Source of the DNA: Daphnia pulex
Taxonomy: Eukaryota > Arthropoda > Branchiopoda > Diplostraca > Daphniidae
DNA: 64,000 nucleotides
Assembly: GCF_021134715.1 (NCBI RefSeq)
Contig: NC_060019.1
Coordinates: 12,290,001-12,354,000, forward strand
Direction: 5' to 3'
A program made the position numbers and the translations under genes. The notes below the pieces were generated by a model. The model saw only the letters and a list, made by a program, of their open reading frames with translations. It ran no database searches and was not told the origin of the DNA. This document shows, piece by piece, positions 1-12,054 of the stretch (positions within the stretch are counted from its first letter, which is position 1; each line of letters starts with the position of its first letter).

Positions 1-2602
1 CTCAAGGAATGTGACTACTCCACAGAAAATGTGTTGATTTATAGGAATCTATGATGGGCAATACTGGTCGAAGAGCGGAAAGAGAAGTAGGTCAATGGAA
101 AAAAGAGGGACGCAATAGCTAAGATTTTTCGAGGCCCCTTATTCCGGATAAGCAATGGATGCAATGAATTATGTATCACCTGATCTGATCTGCTAGACAT
201 TATAAGACAAATCTTTACGTACTCCGTTTCATTGACAAGGTCAATAAATATTGAAAAGATGGGATGACCTCGAAAATGTGACCATGACTACGATGACTGA
301 TGTCCTTAAAGGTCGAAAGAATTTACCACGAGATCGTCTGGGGATTTAAAGCTAGCTAATAATCATTTCTCATCACATTCACATAAAAAAAAACATATTT
401 TATATCATTCGACAAAATAAAACCCTCATTACTTGCAAACGCTAGAGCGGGAACAGATTATTTCTTTCTTGCACAGAGAAAGCGGAGGCAAATGCATTTA
501 GTCAGCCAACAGCCAAGTCAAGTGAGACAGCATACTATAAGACAGCTCACAGCTTTGAAAATACAACACCAATCTGTTGATCTCAATCTCAGTAAACATG
601 AAGAAGAGTTGTATGGTTAGAACTGAATATCGAAGTCACATATTCATGGACATTGAACTGCAGTCCTTTGAGGCGACCTCAAGTGACCCTTACTGAGATC
701 ATTTTTCTTTCACGCCTTTACTGGAGCTGGCATTCTCTTCAAAGTTGACAATAGAGAAAAAAGGGGAAGCGATTCGACCAGGTATATGTAGTATACTATA
801 TACCTCCCCAATGTTATAGGACTTAACAAAAGGAAGATTTGGCATATTGTGGGTCCCATGTTCACTATCTCTGCGACGGGCTCGCCTTACTGCCTTAGAC
901 GATGAGAAAACATCCATCGTGTTTACTTGGCATAAACATGTTTTCAAAGAATGATTTGAGTTTTAAGATTGTACCGATTAAGCTAGGTTAAGAAGCTTTG
1001 GAGTGCATGTAGCATTTACTCTGGTCAACCGTAAAACGCTCGAGTAAACGAAATAGAACTAAAGTGTTCAAAGTCTACACAAAATTGGATTGGAGATTTT
1101 TGAAGTAAATTTACCCAAGATTAACACAAAAGAAAACATCGAATTAACTCAGCAAAACCCAAAATAAGTCACTCGACTTTAAACAGTTTTATCCTTAGTT
1201 ATTGCTGATTGGTAATATTACGGATATGACCTAAAATGGATAAGTAGTATATTTCTTTCTACTTCCGTTGAAGTAACATTAAATAATAATGCGACTGAGA
1301 AGTAAACACAAGTAAACATCAATTCGCCTTCAATGGCTTATTGTCTTATGTAAATTTGCACTAAGTGATTTTTTCAAATGTTCCATCCATTCTGATACCA
1401 AATTTTCGCTCCGTTTCCTAGCACAAATAAAATTGCAGAACGAATTCAAATAAAATTTAATATTTGAAAAATGCTGCAGATGCTGTTGTGGCATTCTAAC
1501 TTGTTCTTTGGTGACGGCATAAAGACTTTGATGTGTACCTGTGCCGCACGTTGGTACTGTTACACTGCTTGTTCACTAAAATACGGCCATTCAACTCATG
1601 TATAAAAATCACCTTCAACTCAATCGTCCACTAAAAATGTTTTAAGCATCTGGTGTCTCCATAAGACTGTAAGGTCGCTATCGACTTTGGTACACTTAAC
1701 AAGAAAAAAGTAATTTTTATATATTAATAAATGATAATATTATTAAATAAATGTGACGAAAAAAATTATTTTCCGTTTACAATAGCTTTTTCCCTTTAGG
1801 CTTACGGGTAGATAAGTCTTAAAAAATAATTATGAACATTTGATGATTAAATTATTCTGTTGCAATACAAATTTGCATAATCGCAAACGTTTCGAATACA
1901 AATAGTAATAATAAATAACGTGACAGACTCGACAGACTTCGTCAGGAACTTTAGATTTTTGCATTTTCGTTAGGTTAATTTTTACTGATAGTTGGCATTG
2001 CTGTTGAGGTTCATGGACGAGAATGAGAAATTGTTAGTTTGCTCACTTCTACGCTAGGAGCGCTGAAGATATGACCTGTGAGAAAAGTCCTTGGGTCCGT
2101 TGCTGAACGTCCGGATGAAAGACCTGGCCATGTTGGTGTAGTTGGCTTTGGAAGTTTGGACTCTATCTTTTTGTGAAAAAACGCTCCGGTCCACAAAAGT
2201 CGTCCTTTATTTGTCAACGAAATGGGCTCAGCAGAAGTTGATAAGCATACCCCTCCATCAGTAAGTTTATATTCATTCTTAGCAATCAAATCGTGCAATT
2301 TTAAAGTGTGTCGGTAAGACGTCGGGCAAATACTGGAATGGAGAATCTATGGATTTCCCTCGGAGTCGGCCGAAATTTTTCTAAGTTCAAAATGGCCGTC
2401 AGCGGCTAAGTCCCTTCGTCAAAAACCTCTTTCTTTGGAACGGTTGACAAGCCTTATTTTGAGGGCGGCTAACAAATAACTTTTGGTTTCAAGATCGCAT
2501 GTTCGAGTTCAATTCCTCTTTCAATTTTCGTGAAAATCTGTTGAACATTTGACGTGGAATTAAATTTAAAAAGTTGAATTTCTAACCCGAAAACGCGCTG
2601 AC
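1..2602. other. Left flank, no supportable gene
   Basis: This AT-rich stretch shows no exon chain that I can support on either strand. The longest open stretch is on the minus strand at about 2011-2346. It has no ATG near its start and matches no family I know. The part just upstream of 2603 must hold the topoisomerase I promoter and leader, but I see no clear TATA box. A tRNA-like fragment near 2.46-2.51 kb is listed separately. Confidence 0.5.
2457..2513 (+). repeat. tRNA-like SINE fragment (weak)
   Basis: A GGGCGGCTAAC segment is followed about 35 bases later by GTTCGAGTTC, which resembles the box B of a tRNA-derived pol III promoter. The spacing and a degenerate box A fit an old tRNA-derived SINE better than a functional tRNA, because no acceptor stem can be formed. 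A partly similar fragment lies near 34.65 kb. Inference from short motifs only. Confidence 0.25.
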
Positions 2603-5600
2603 ATGGCGTCAGATTTTCAGAGTCCAAAAGATGTAGCTCAACAGATATTTTCCTACCTTTTAGTTAGAATGATGACAAATTCGTCGTAACCGAACGCTCT
2701 TGTTTACAGTACATTTCGGTAGCGACTTACAAATAATATCATTCATGAGCTTGTGTTTCATAAAAAAATTACTGTCATGGAAATCAATGACTTCCAATTC
2801 ATTGGCTAATTTTATTATTTAATGATTTGATAGGGTGATGGTGCTGGAAAAGATATGTTGACTGGGTTGTCAAATGGCATGGATCGCCATAAATCCAAGG
2901 ATAAGGTACAAGCAAAATACTTTTTGAACATGAGTAAGTTTAATATGGTTGAACTAACTGATATCTTATTGTTTAGGACCATCATTCTCACAAGCACAAA
3001 CATAAAGATAAAGATCGTGAGAAATCTAAAGACAAAAGCCGTGATAAACACAAGGACAAGCACAAGGATAAGCATAGGGATAAGGTAGTAAAAGTTCTAA
3101 ACTATTTAATTAAATATTCAATTAATTTGTTGTGATATTATTTTTAAGGATAAGCATAAAGACAAATCTAAGGACAAAGATAGAAAGCATGACAAAGAAG
3201 AACGCAGCAAGGACCGGAAGCATAGTAAAGAGGATAGAAAGGTGGAAAAAGAAGAAAAGAAGAAAGGGAAGGACAAATCCAAAGACAAAGCTGAAAAATC
3301 CCAATATGTTGAAGTTAAAAATGAACCTTTGTCTGAAGATGATGATGTACCATTGGTAAGTGTTGATAAACCTTTCCATGTTTTGACTAGTTTTAAAATT
3401 ATTTGATTTTTTTTCTGCTTAAGGCTTCTCGCTCATTCAGCCAGACTTCACAGGATTCTGAGGATGATGATCAACCCTTAGCTTTTCGCCAAAAGGTTAA
3501 ACCTGAGGTTAAAGCTGAAGTTAAAGCTGAAAAACCGGTGAAGAGAAAGGCCGAAGATTTGGATGATGATGATTTTTCAGCTTCTAAGAAGAAAGCTAAA
3601 AAAGTAAAAGAGGAAAAGAAGGACAAGAAAGAAAAGCCAAACAAGAAACCAGCCACTCCAAATGGTTCGCCCACCAAACGAGCCAAAAAAGAAAAAGAAG
3701 AGGAAGAAACGTGGAAATGGTATGTCTATTGTTTAAAGTAACGATTTCAAACAAAAAATGTCAAAACGGGTCCATATCGATATTTTGTGATCGATAGTTA
3801 ATCGTAAGCATGGCGGCTTGTGTTTTAAGATGCCGTTTTTTTATTAGTGCAACACTTTCGAGAAATGCATTTGTTTCATCATATGTTTTAGTTAAAAATC
3901 ATTTTACGTCAAATTTAGTTTTACGTTATGTATCCTTGGATATAAGATATTTACCGTGGTATTTTAACTCTTACAAATAATTCGTTATCCCATGTTATTT
4001 TTCTTTGCAACCTTCTAAAGTAACCTGTGTTCTAAAATAACGTTTGTTTTTGTTCTTTAGGTGGGAAGAAGAGAAGCATGAAGATGGAGTTAAATGGAAA
4101 TCCTTAGAGCATAAGGGTCCAGTGTTTGCTACACAATATGAACCCCTGCCAGGAAATGTCAAGTTTAAGTATAATGGTCAAGAAATGAAATTGAGTACAG
4201 CTGCTGAAGAAGTTGGATCATTCTATGCTGCTATGCTGGATCATGACTATGTGACTAAAGATGTATTTAATAAGAATTTTTTCAAAGATTGGCGTAAATT
4301 TATGACTCATTCTGAGAAAGAGATTATTACTGATCTCAAAAAGTGTGATTTCACCTACATGCTTACCTATTTTAAAGGTTTGTCAAAATTTTCTGCTAGT
4401 TTCTAATTAATTTTGATGGTTGTTAATCCCATGTTTCCTTCTTTAGCTAAATCTGAAGAGAGAAAGAACAGGACCAAAGAAGAAAAACTTCAGCTGAAAA
4501 CAGAAAATGAAGAAATGGTTAAGGAATATGGATGGTGTATTATTGATGGACACAAACAACGTATTGGCAATTTCAAAATTGAACCGCCGGGTAATTTATT
4601 ATTTAAAGTTTTTCTCTTTTTAAAATGCTAATTCTATTGTTTGAAGGTCTCTTTCGTGGTCGTGGTGATCATCCTAAAATGGGGATGGTAAAGCGGAGGG
4701 TAATGCCAGAAGATGTCATCATTAACTGTACTAAAGGAACTGCACCTAAACCTCCTCCTGGCCATAAATGGAAAGAAGTTCGTAGTGACAATACCGTCAC
4801 CTGGCTAGCTTCGTGGACAGAAAACGTCCAAGGGCAAGTGAAATACATCATGTTGAATTCAGCATCTCGGTTGAAAGGAGAGAAGGATTGGCAAAAATAT
4901 GAAATTGCCCGTCAATTGAAAGGTGTGTTAGTCAACTGTTATAAAATATCCCATGAAATGATATGTTAATATATTTTTTACATAGATTCTGTCGATAAAA
5001 TTCGTGAGACCTACAAAGAAGATTGGAAATCAAAAGAGATGAAAATCCGTCAAAGATCCGTTGCATTATATTTTATTGACAAGGTAGGTCAATTTGTATT
5101 CTAATTATTTTCGTCGTGCATATTTATTCTCTATGTTGCATTGCAGTTGGCGCTCAGGGCAGGTAACGAAAAAGATGAAGATCAGGCCGATACTGTTGGT
5201 GCTTGTTCTTTGCGAGTTGAACATATATCACTTCACGAACAGAAGGAAGGAAAACAGTGTGTTGTAGTCTTCGATTTTCTCGGTAATTAATATCTATGTG
5301 TACGTTAACGCTCACCATAACATAATTTCTACATTTTTCTGAAATTTAGGTAAGGATTCTATTCGATACTACAATGAAGTTCCAGTGGAGAAGCGAGTCT
5401 TCAAAAACCTACAGATATTTATGGAAAATAAAAAACCAGGAGACGATCTCTTTGATCGACTGAATGTAAGGCGTAAGCTTGTTATAATCGGGTGGGTTTT
5501 GTAATTGACCTTTTTTTTTTCTCCATGAAGACCACCATCATGAACAAACATCTGAACGATCTAATGGAAGGGCTTACGGCTAAAGTGTTCCGTACTTTTA

Positions 5601-6313
5601 ACGCTTCCAATACGCTGCAAGAACAGCTGGACGAACTAACCGATCCGAAATCTTCGGTTACTGAAAAAGTAGCTATGATAATCTTTGCAATTATTCGTTG
5701 CTTGTACTAATATCAATTGTTTTTAGATTTTGGCATACAACCGGGCTAATCGTGCTGTAGCTATCCTTTGTAACCATCAACGTGCTGTGCCGAAGACGTT
5801 CGCTAAATCGATGGAAAATCTCCAAGTAAAAATAACTACAAAACGAGAAGCTATTGAAGACGCAGAGAAAAGTTTTAAAGATCTGAAAAAAGAAGCCAAG
5901 AAAACGGGATCCGCTGCTGCAAAGTAATTTTTTTTTTAACCATTTCACAATTGAACTTGTTTAACCATAGACTTCTCTTCTGTTTATAGAATTGCAGCAG
6001 GCAAAAAAGAGAAGCAAGTCGAGAAACTCAAGGAGCAATTAATGAAGTTGGAAGTTCAAGCTACAGACAGGGAAGAAAACAAGGAGATTGCGTTGGGTAC
6101 CTCCAAGTTGAATTACTTAGATCCACGTATTTCCGTTGCATGGTAACATTGAATGACTGTCAATGTCTGAATGTGTTTATAAATTATTGATTTCTCTTTT
6201 GTCTAACCAGGTGCAAGAAAAATGATGTACCTATTGAGAAGATTTACAATAAGACCCAGAGAGAGAAATTCCAATGGGCGATTGACATGGCGGGACCCGA
6301 ATTTGTATTTTGA
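2603..6313 (+). CDS. TOP1: DNA topoisomerase I (type IB)
   Basis: Nuclear type IB topoisomerase that relaxes supercoils through a 3'-phosphotyrosyl intermediate. Exons: 2603-2632 (least certain), 2834-2905, 2977-3084, 3149-3355, 3424-3719, 4061-4377, 4447-4590, 4647-4922, 4986-5083, 5147-5282, 5350-5465, 5531-5668, 5727-5923, 5990-6142, 6211-6313; the frame is continuous and gives 796 residues (human 765). Residues 1 to about 230 are a very charged Lys/Asp/His-rich, nuclear-signal-like tail. The core then starts at [12 protein letters not shown] and includes [31 protein letters not shown] and [16 protein letters not shown] Lys/Glu-rich coiled linker precedes the C-terminal block [14 protein letters not shown], whose Tyr754 (codon 6114-6116) is the catalytic tyrosine. 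The protein ends in EFVF. The family call is certain; only the first 30-base exon (donor GAT|GTAGCT) is a guess. Confidence 0.95.
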
Positions 6314-6641
6314 CGGACAATTTTGGGACACTTAACTAGACATTACAATGAGTTGATAGCCTTTGTCTTCATACCTTAATTTATGGCAATTGAAGTGCAA
6401 AGGTATACGGTCGTTTGCTAAGGAAAATGTGACTGCCTCCCTCTTTAAGAACCCTCTATTGAGGGTCAATTTTTTTATCATTATAAAACTTCTCATGTGT
6501 TTGTACCATGTTTCATGGAATGTGTGGGTCCGCCTGTCGGATTCTTGCCAACCAATTGTTCCATCTCTTTCTCGTCTCGCAACAACTTCTCGGCGGTTTT
6601 CTGTGTAGCGGTGTGAAAAGTAAAGCTGCGTAGGCTTGAAA

Positions 6642-6647
6642 AATAAA
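6642..6647 (+). other. Poly(A) signal, topoisomerase I
   Basis: A canonical AATAAA lies about 330 bases after the topoisomerase stop codon, in the gap before the convergent protease-homologue gene. Confidence 0.55.
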
Positions 6648-6907
6648 ATTCTTATAGCCTTTAATTTTGCCTCTTTTATAAGAGCACGCGAAACAAGACG
6701 TGCGTCTTTGAAGTCTTGGTTAGTTTACGGGAGGTTCTGCGGTATTTATTGGCGTGATAAATACATGTATAGCTAAGTTAATTGTAAGATTGAAACAAAC
6801 CAGAGTTTTTGCGTAATTTACGTACGTATTTGTCGTCGGTACATTTTTAAATTTTTCGAAAGCAATTTCAAGTTCTTAATACACTTGCAGTATTGCTGAC
6901 TCTTAAA

Positions 6908-6913
6908 TTTATT
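6908..6913 (-). other. Poly(A) signal, SPH-A
   Basis: TTTATT on the plus strand reads AATAAA on the minus strand, about 105 bases downstream of the SPH-A stop codon. Confidence 0.5.
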
Positions 6914-7017
6914 TAAAGGAAGTTGTTCTAAAATCTAAGCCACTACACAACTACAGGTAAAGTAACTATTTTGTCACAGTTCTTTGGGTGAACACTCAGC
7001 CGTAGAAATGTGTAGAA

Positions 7018-8312
7018 TCATTCGTAAGGGTTTTCCTGCATGTTGTAAGAAGCAGTAACGCAATTGATGCATGGCGCAGTTGGAGCAGTAGGTTTTAAAG
7101 TTGTAGTTGAAACAGTGGTCGGAGTAATAGGCTGTAAACCAGCATTCGCTTGAAACCAAGCATAATAAGCTGATAATCTTGTAAAAATTGAAGGTGGACC
7201 GTTTGTTTCGCATCCACGGTTCTTTGACATGATCCCAACAACAACATCTTCATTGGAAATTTTCTGGACCAATGGGGATCCTTCGTCGTACGCGCACGGA
7301 CTGGAACTCGCTGATGAAATGACCAAATGTTAAACGATCCACCCAAAATTGACTCAAAATTCATTGTATTCTCACCAGAGCCAGCGCAAATCATATAATT
7401 CCGATTAAATTCATCAGCTGTATAATGAGGTACACAATCAGCAGTAACAGTCAAACTTGTTTTGCGCAGTTTCATAGACGGTAGGCCATCGGTCTATTAT
7501 TATATTAGAATCAAGTATTTTTCTCAGAGAATTTTATGCTCTTTATTGAACTCACTTGAGTGGCTCCCCATCCCATGAAAGTTCCAAGTGAAATGGATTC
7601 ATCCACTTCCTCATACTTGATCAATGCTGCATATGGGCCAAAAGTAATCGAAGTTGCTAGCTACGTAATCAGTAAAATGAACACGTAGTCAGAGCAAGTA
7701 GACGCGGTCATTCGCCTATCTCGTCTTAAAACATTTTTCTATTTCACTTATTTATTATCTAACCTCAATGAGCGCAATATCATTGGTTTTGAATGCGCTG
7801 TTGTATCCATCGTAGATTATGATTGAAAACACAGATAACTCCTGTTCACCAGGATCAACGTTATTCAATGACAAATCTCCAGCAGTCACCTTGAGTTGAC
7901 TTGGATACAAGCTAATAATTACACGAAAAAATTATGTAAAAAAACGCCGAATTTTCTTGATTAATTGAGTAATTTTTAAATATCTTATTATTATTTTAAT
8001 CAAGGTCAAATGTTTTCTAGCCTACCCGTAAACGCAGGATGCAGCGGTTACAACCCATTTGGGACTATAAATAAATCCACCACAAATATGTTGCCCGTCG
8101 TCGACACGACTGATTGAAACAACATAAGGAAATTCTCCAGCGACTGCTTGGGTTCCACCCATTACACGCTCACTACCGAATTTGTTCGGTAGCCCTATTT
8201 ATAAGAGTAAGGAAGAGTTTTTATGTAAATGTAACATAGACATGATTAATTCATTTTTTTTACCTAGAACTCCAAGTGAAAGACAAAACAATAGCAACAG
8301 CACAGTTTCCAT
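7018..8312 (-). CDS. Secreted serine protease homologue, catalytically dead (SPH-A)
   Basis: S1-family (trypsin/chymotrypsin) fold, 293 residues. Exons in coding order: 8312-8264, 8194-8026, 7911-7764, 7660-7556, 7493-7376, 7310-7018. Residues 1-17 (METVLLLLFCLSLGVLG) form a signal peptide; SERVMGG replaces the usual RIVGG activation site. The His57 region reads TAASC instead of TAAHC (Ser69), Asp117 is kept in NDIALI, and the Ser195 region reads YDEGSPL where GDSGGPL is expected (Glu206). Two of the three catalytic residues are therefore gone, so proteolysis is not expected. SPHs are known in arthropods as cofactors or binding proteins; its role here is unknown. A Thr/Pro-rich tail ends with a single PTAPCINC motif. 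The closest relative in the window is SPH-B at 42.9 kb. It converges with topoisomerase I. Confidence 0.9.
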
Positions 8313-8358
8313 GACGGCGTTTTACAGGTGATTACTAAAGTGACAGTTTAAAGCGCAT

Positions 8359-8376
8359 CCTTTTATACCTGATAAG
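8359..8376 (-). promoter_or_regulatory. TATA box with adjacent GATA site, SPH-A promoter
   Basis: On the minus strand TTATC is followed at once by AGGTATAAAAGG (TATA element at 8367-8359), about 47 bases upstream of the SPH-A start codon. A TATA box at this distance implies a leader of only about 20 bases. GATA-factor sites next to TATA boxes are common in arthropod gut gene promoters; gut expression is an inference. Confidence 0.6.
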
Positions 8377-9440
8377 GCATTAATCCAAGGGAATGTCCCT
8401 GGGAAATAAAGTTCATTGAATACTTTGGAAAATCCAACAATTTGAATCTTATGAAACAATATGTATTTAAACGATAGATCACATACCCGTCAAAATATTC
8501 GTCATCAGATAACAGCGTGTCCGATTTCTAGATTTATAAAAATATTTTCCAATAGACGTGGACAAAGGAAAACAGAAACACAAAGTAGAATTCTTTAAAA
8601 AGAAGTCAGTGTGACCAACCAAAGATATTGGGCGAGCCCATTTGATTGGAAACCACCTACAGATAGATAAGATTGCATGATAAAAGCCGAATAAAACAAA
8701 ACAGACACCCTATCTAAAAAATAAATAATAAAAAAACTCTAGCGTTCAGTCACTGTAAATTTGGTTTAAGAATATAGAGTATATGGACTATGGATAAGCG
8801 TTTTTAGAAAGGAATCTGGAAAGGGAAGTAAAAAATCCGGAAAAGATCTCGAACTGGAAGGTCGTTACTTACTGCATAGACCGGAATTAAATTCTTTTCG
8901 GTTTTCAGTATAATCGGAAAATAATATCTAAGTAAAAGTAGAAATCCACAATGAAATCTATAAGGAATATTTTAAATATTAATTAACCGAGATATAGACG
9001 TTGGCAATGAAAAAGACAGCATACTACTGCTTTTGACAGCAATCGAAATCTCGTTTTTTTGAAGGAGCGTCCGCCCATGTATTATTAAAATGCCGAAATT
9101 GAAGTTAAGTACATGTAAGCTATATAAAATTATACCAAAAAGAAAAATCAATCTTTTTGTACAGGATCATTGAATAAGCCCTATATACAAATGCAAAAAT
9201 GAAAGTCACCAATACGTTTTATAAAGTAAGCATGTTGCACGTTGTGTAGAATTGCGCATTAAACATTTAAAAAATTTTAATACATTTCAATACCGAAAGA
9301 TGGTCATATAATAGGTTAAAATGAATCCTATCTTAATAAGGACATACTCAGAAACAAAAACAAAACGACCACCAAAATAAAAGGAAGACAACGTAGTCAA
9401 TCGCGATGGGTCCTCTGTGGACAATAAAAAGTTAATTCCT
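8377..9440. other. Intergenic, AT-rich
   Basis: Between the SPH-A promoter and the 3' end of the SOCS gene I see only AT-rich sequence with no open frame of useful length, no tRNA and no clear repeat. Part of the right end must be 3' UTR of the SOCS gene. Confidence 0.5.
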
Positions 9441-10969
9441 TTACCCATCAAGACGGCGAACTCTAATTCTTTGTTTATAATGATATTCTTTTAAATAAAG
9501 TTTTAGAGCTCTGGGTAGATTGAGTTCATTAACTCCGTCGTAAGTGATATTGCTGCATATAACTGCTCTGCTAAGATGTTGCAGCGTAAACGGCGAGTTC
9601 CGGTGTAGAGGTAAGGTCAGTGTCGGTTCGAAAAACATGCACAACTCGGGATTCTTGTAATGATCGATTAAACCCAGTATCGTGGGAGAACTATATACTC
9701 CGGGATCGTGGGAATCAAAACTAAATCTATGATTCCATTGTTCAATACGCGCGTGAAGTGATCGGTTATATCGGCGGAAACTGACACTGAACAGATATTC
9801 CTCTTGTGCTGAATCTCTTAGTAGAAATGTTCCATCAGGTCGGTTTTCAAGTAACCTCTCAGCTTCGTAACGGTCCATTTTCCCCCAATAAAAAGAGCAC
9901 TTGGTTATATTGAGTAAATCAGGGACTAAACAATGAAGATAATCCACTTGGGTATGAGCCTGCCGCAAGAATTCCGTTCCTTGGGCATCAACTTCCAATT
10001 CAACAGTAGTGATGTTTGAAGATGCGGTATCTCCATTTCTTGGAGTTAATGTAAACATGCCCTGAATGAAGAATACAGTTAACAAACAGTTATTCCTCAC
10101 AACTATAAGTCCTTTGTTTACCTGAGGTCCATGTTGGTGTTGATGCCAGTGAAAATGTTGCACCAGGAAATGTAAATCTCCGTGTGTCAAAACATTCCAT
10201 GCTCGTTGAGAATCCATACTAATCGCAAGAGATAGATGAAGCAAAACTGTTAATCCTTCTATCAATGAAGCACTTAAATTAGGCTGAGCAGCAACTACGA
10301 CCCTGTCTTCTAACTGAGATTCCTCAACAGCTGCTTCAATAGGTGCCATCTCAACTTGAGGTTTTGCTGCTGTGTTTTCTTCAGCTTCATCACTCTGTAG
10401 GCGATAGCAAGATGGGAGAGACTCAATCTCCATTTCTATTCCTTCTGCTATTTCTCTAGCTCTGGCTATTCTGGCAACTTCATCTTTATCTGGAATTTTA
10501 AAAGGGAAATAACATTTGTTAATGATATTTTAAAAACAAGATATGGATTGTAAGAATCACCTTCAACAGGATAGTCTGATGGGTTGAATCTTGCAAGATC
10601 AATCATAGGTTCACGTGGGGCACTGGCTTCCACTTTAAGGGAATTTGGAGACTTTAGTCTCCAGCTTAGAGTCCAAGAGAGTTTGGATTTACCAGACTTT
10701 TCTGCTTTCTCTTTTGACTTTGATGATTTACGGCAACCAAGAGAAAGATTACGAAATGTTCTTCTTGGTACACTTTCACGAGGAACAGCTCCTTTGCACA
10801 ACGAAATATCAGAGGTTGGGGTATCTGTGCTGAGTAGTGGTTGGCAAATCACACAAACTGTTGAAGATGATGAAGGCTTGGTTGCACAATTGCATCCTAC
10901 TGTAGTGTTTGCCTCTGCCATATTTGTGAATTCACGAGTTGATAATTGCCGACATAAACAGACCCCCAT
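9441..10969 (-). CDS. SOCS5: Suppressor of cytokine signalling, SOCS4/5 type (Socs36E-like)
   Basis: Adaptor of a Cullin-5/Elongin BC ubiquitin ligase that binds phosphotyrosine proteins and damps JAK/STAT or EGFR signalling. Exons in coding order: 10969-10561, 10489-10122, 10061-9441, giving 465 residues. The N-terminal 300 residues are mostly low-complexity. The SH2 domain spans roughly residues 315-410, with [11 protein letters not shown], the phosphotyrosine-binding FLLRDS (Arg341) and [15 protein letters not shown]-terminal SOCS box (about 415-460) has the Elongin-binding [10 protein letters not shown] segment and a Cul5-box-like [26 protein letters not shown] and [13 protein letters not shown] mark it as SOCS4/5 rather than SOCS1-3, 6 or 7. 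The start MGVCLCRQ is the first ATG of the open frame. The 60-base second intron is in frame and stop-free. It is divergent from RpLP0. Confidence 0.93.
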
Positions 10970-11349
10970 TACAAATGTCCCATACTATTGGCTAACTTGG
11001 TTCGTGAATAGTGATAGTCCTTAATGAAAGCAATCAGTTTTCGCTTAATTTTCGGCAAAGAAATTGACGGTTGTTCTACTGCACCACACCCTTCCTTTTA
11101 ATTGTTGGATTTATTTTAACGGCACCATATGACACTTTCTTAATAGATATTAATCACGGTTTTGTGCGTCCGCATAATAACATCTAAACATATTACTGGG
11201 TTCGTCAAAACAAATTATTGGGGAGAACAAGTTGACCTTACAGAACGCATTAACTTCACGGTAACATAGCCTTCTGTATTAACAAGACACACGAACAGCG
11301 AGCCATCTGTAGGATTTCACGTCTGAGAGACAGAGACACCTAGTGTATA
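10970..11349. promoter_or_regulatory. Shared divergent promoter region, SOCS / RpLP0
   Basis: About 380 bases separate the SOCS start codon (minus) from the pyrimidine tract where RpLP0 transcription probably begins (plus). I looked for STAT-type TTCNNNGAA sites, expected if the SOCS gene is under JAK/STAT feedback, and found no convincing one. Confidence 0.4.
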
Positions 11350-11407
11350 ACTGTTTTTCTTCTTTTTCCTTTTGTAATCAATCAGCGGTTAACTCAATTA
11401 AAAGTAG
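11350..11407 (+). other. RpLP0 non-coding leader exon with TOP-like tract
   Basis: A pyrimidine-rich run (TTTTTCTTCTTTTTCCTTTTG, about 11352-11373) resembles the 5' terminal oligopyrimidine start of ribosomal-protein mRNAs. It is followed by a perfect donor, AAAGTAG|GTAAGTAG, at 11408. The matching acceptor is CACCTTAG at 12029, 25 bases before the start codon, giving a 622-base leader intron. The exact transcription start is inferred. Confidence 0.55.
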
Positions 11408-12054
11408 GTAAGTAGAACTAATGAATATTGTTCAAAATTAATGAGACTACATAAAAATAATTATCTGTTTGAAGTCGTTTAGTCAAGAATACAAGAATTG
11501 AAATCAATGGGTTCCAATGACTGATGAGTGATGGCTCTGGTGTTCTGTTCAGAACTAGAATAATGGAAGTAAAAATAGAACACATATCTTCAAAATATTC
11601 TTGCGTTTTCCATTATATTTTTACTCACTAAAATACATCATAAATATGATATGATAAGATTATTGACTATGGTTAATTTTGATCAATTTCTGATGGAAAT
11701 TCTAGTTATTTTTGTAAAACTGGCAACATGCATCTCATTCAGCTTTTCTTCCTTGCCTATCTTCCACATTTCACTTCAGTACCGGTTTGACCCTTGGTAA
11801 GTTTCTCTTGCATTTTGTATCTAAATTCATCTCATGAAATCTCTGACATCTTGCCTATTTCCCATTATTTTCGCACTGTTTTGTTCATTGTACATTCTCT
11901 GGTCTATGTTATTCAGAAATTTCTTAAAACTTTTCTACTATAATACTTCGAAACATTTTCGACAGCATCGCGATGTGGACTCATAGCAAGTCTTTTTTTT
12001 TCATTTCTATAGTCCTTAAATCACCTTAGGAGTTCCTTGTAACCCACAATCAAG

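Noticed and set aside
689-710. TGAGATCATTTTT resembling the 5' end of the bantam microRNA
   Set aside because: Only the first 12 bases agree, the 3' half differs, and flanking sequence does not fold into a precursor hairpin.
2011-2346. Minus-strand open stretch of about 110 codons left of topoisomerase I
   Set aside because: No ATG near its start, no recognisable family and no flanking exons; its left end is a plain stop codon. Possibly transposon debris.
11518-11560. CTGATGAGTGATGG in the RpLP0 leader intron as a further C/D snoRNA
   Set aside because: A C-box-like motif is present but no D-box CTGA follows within a usable distance.
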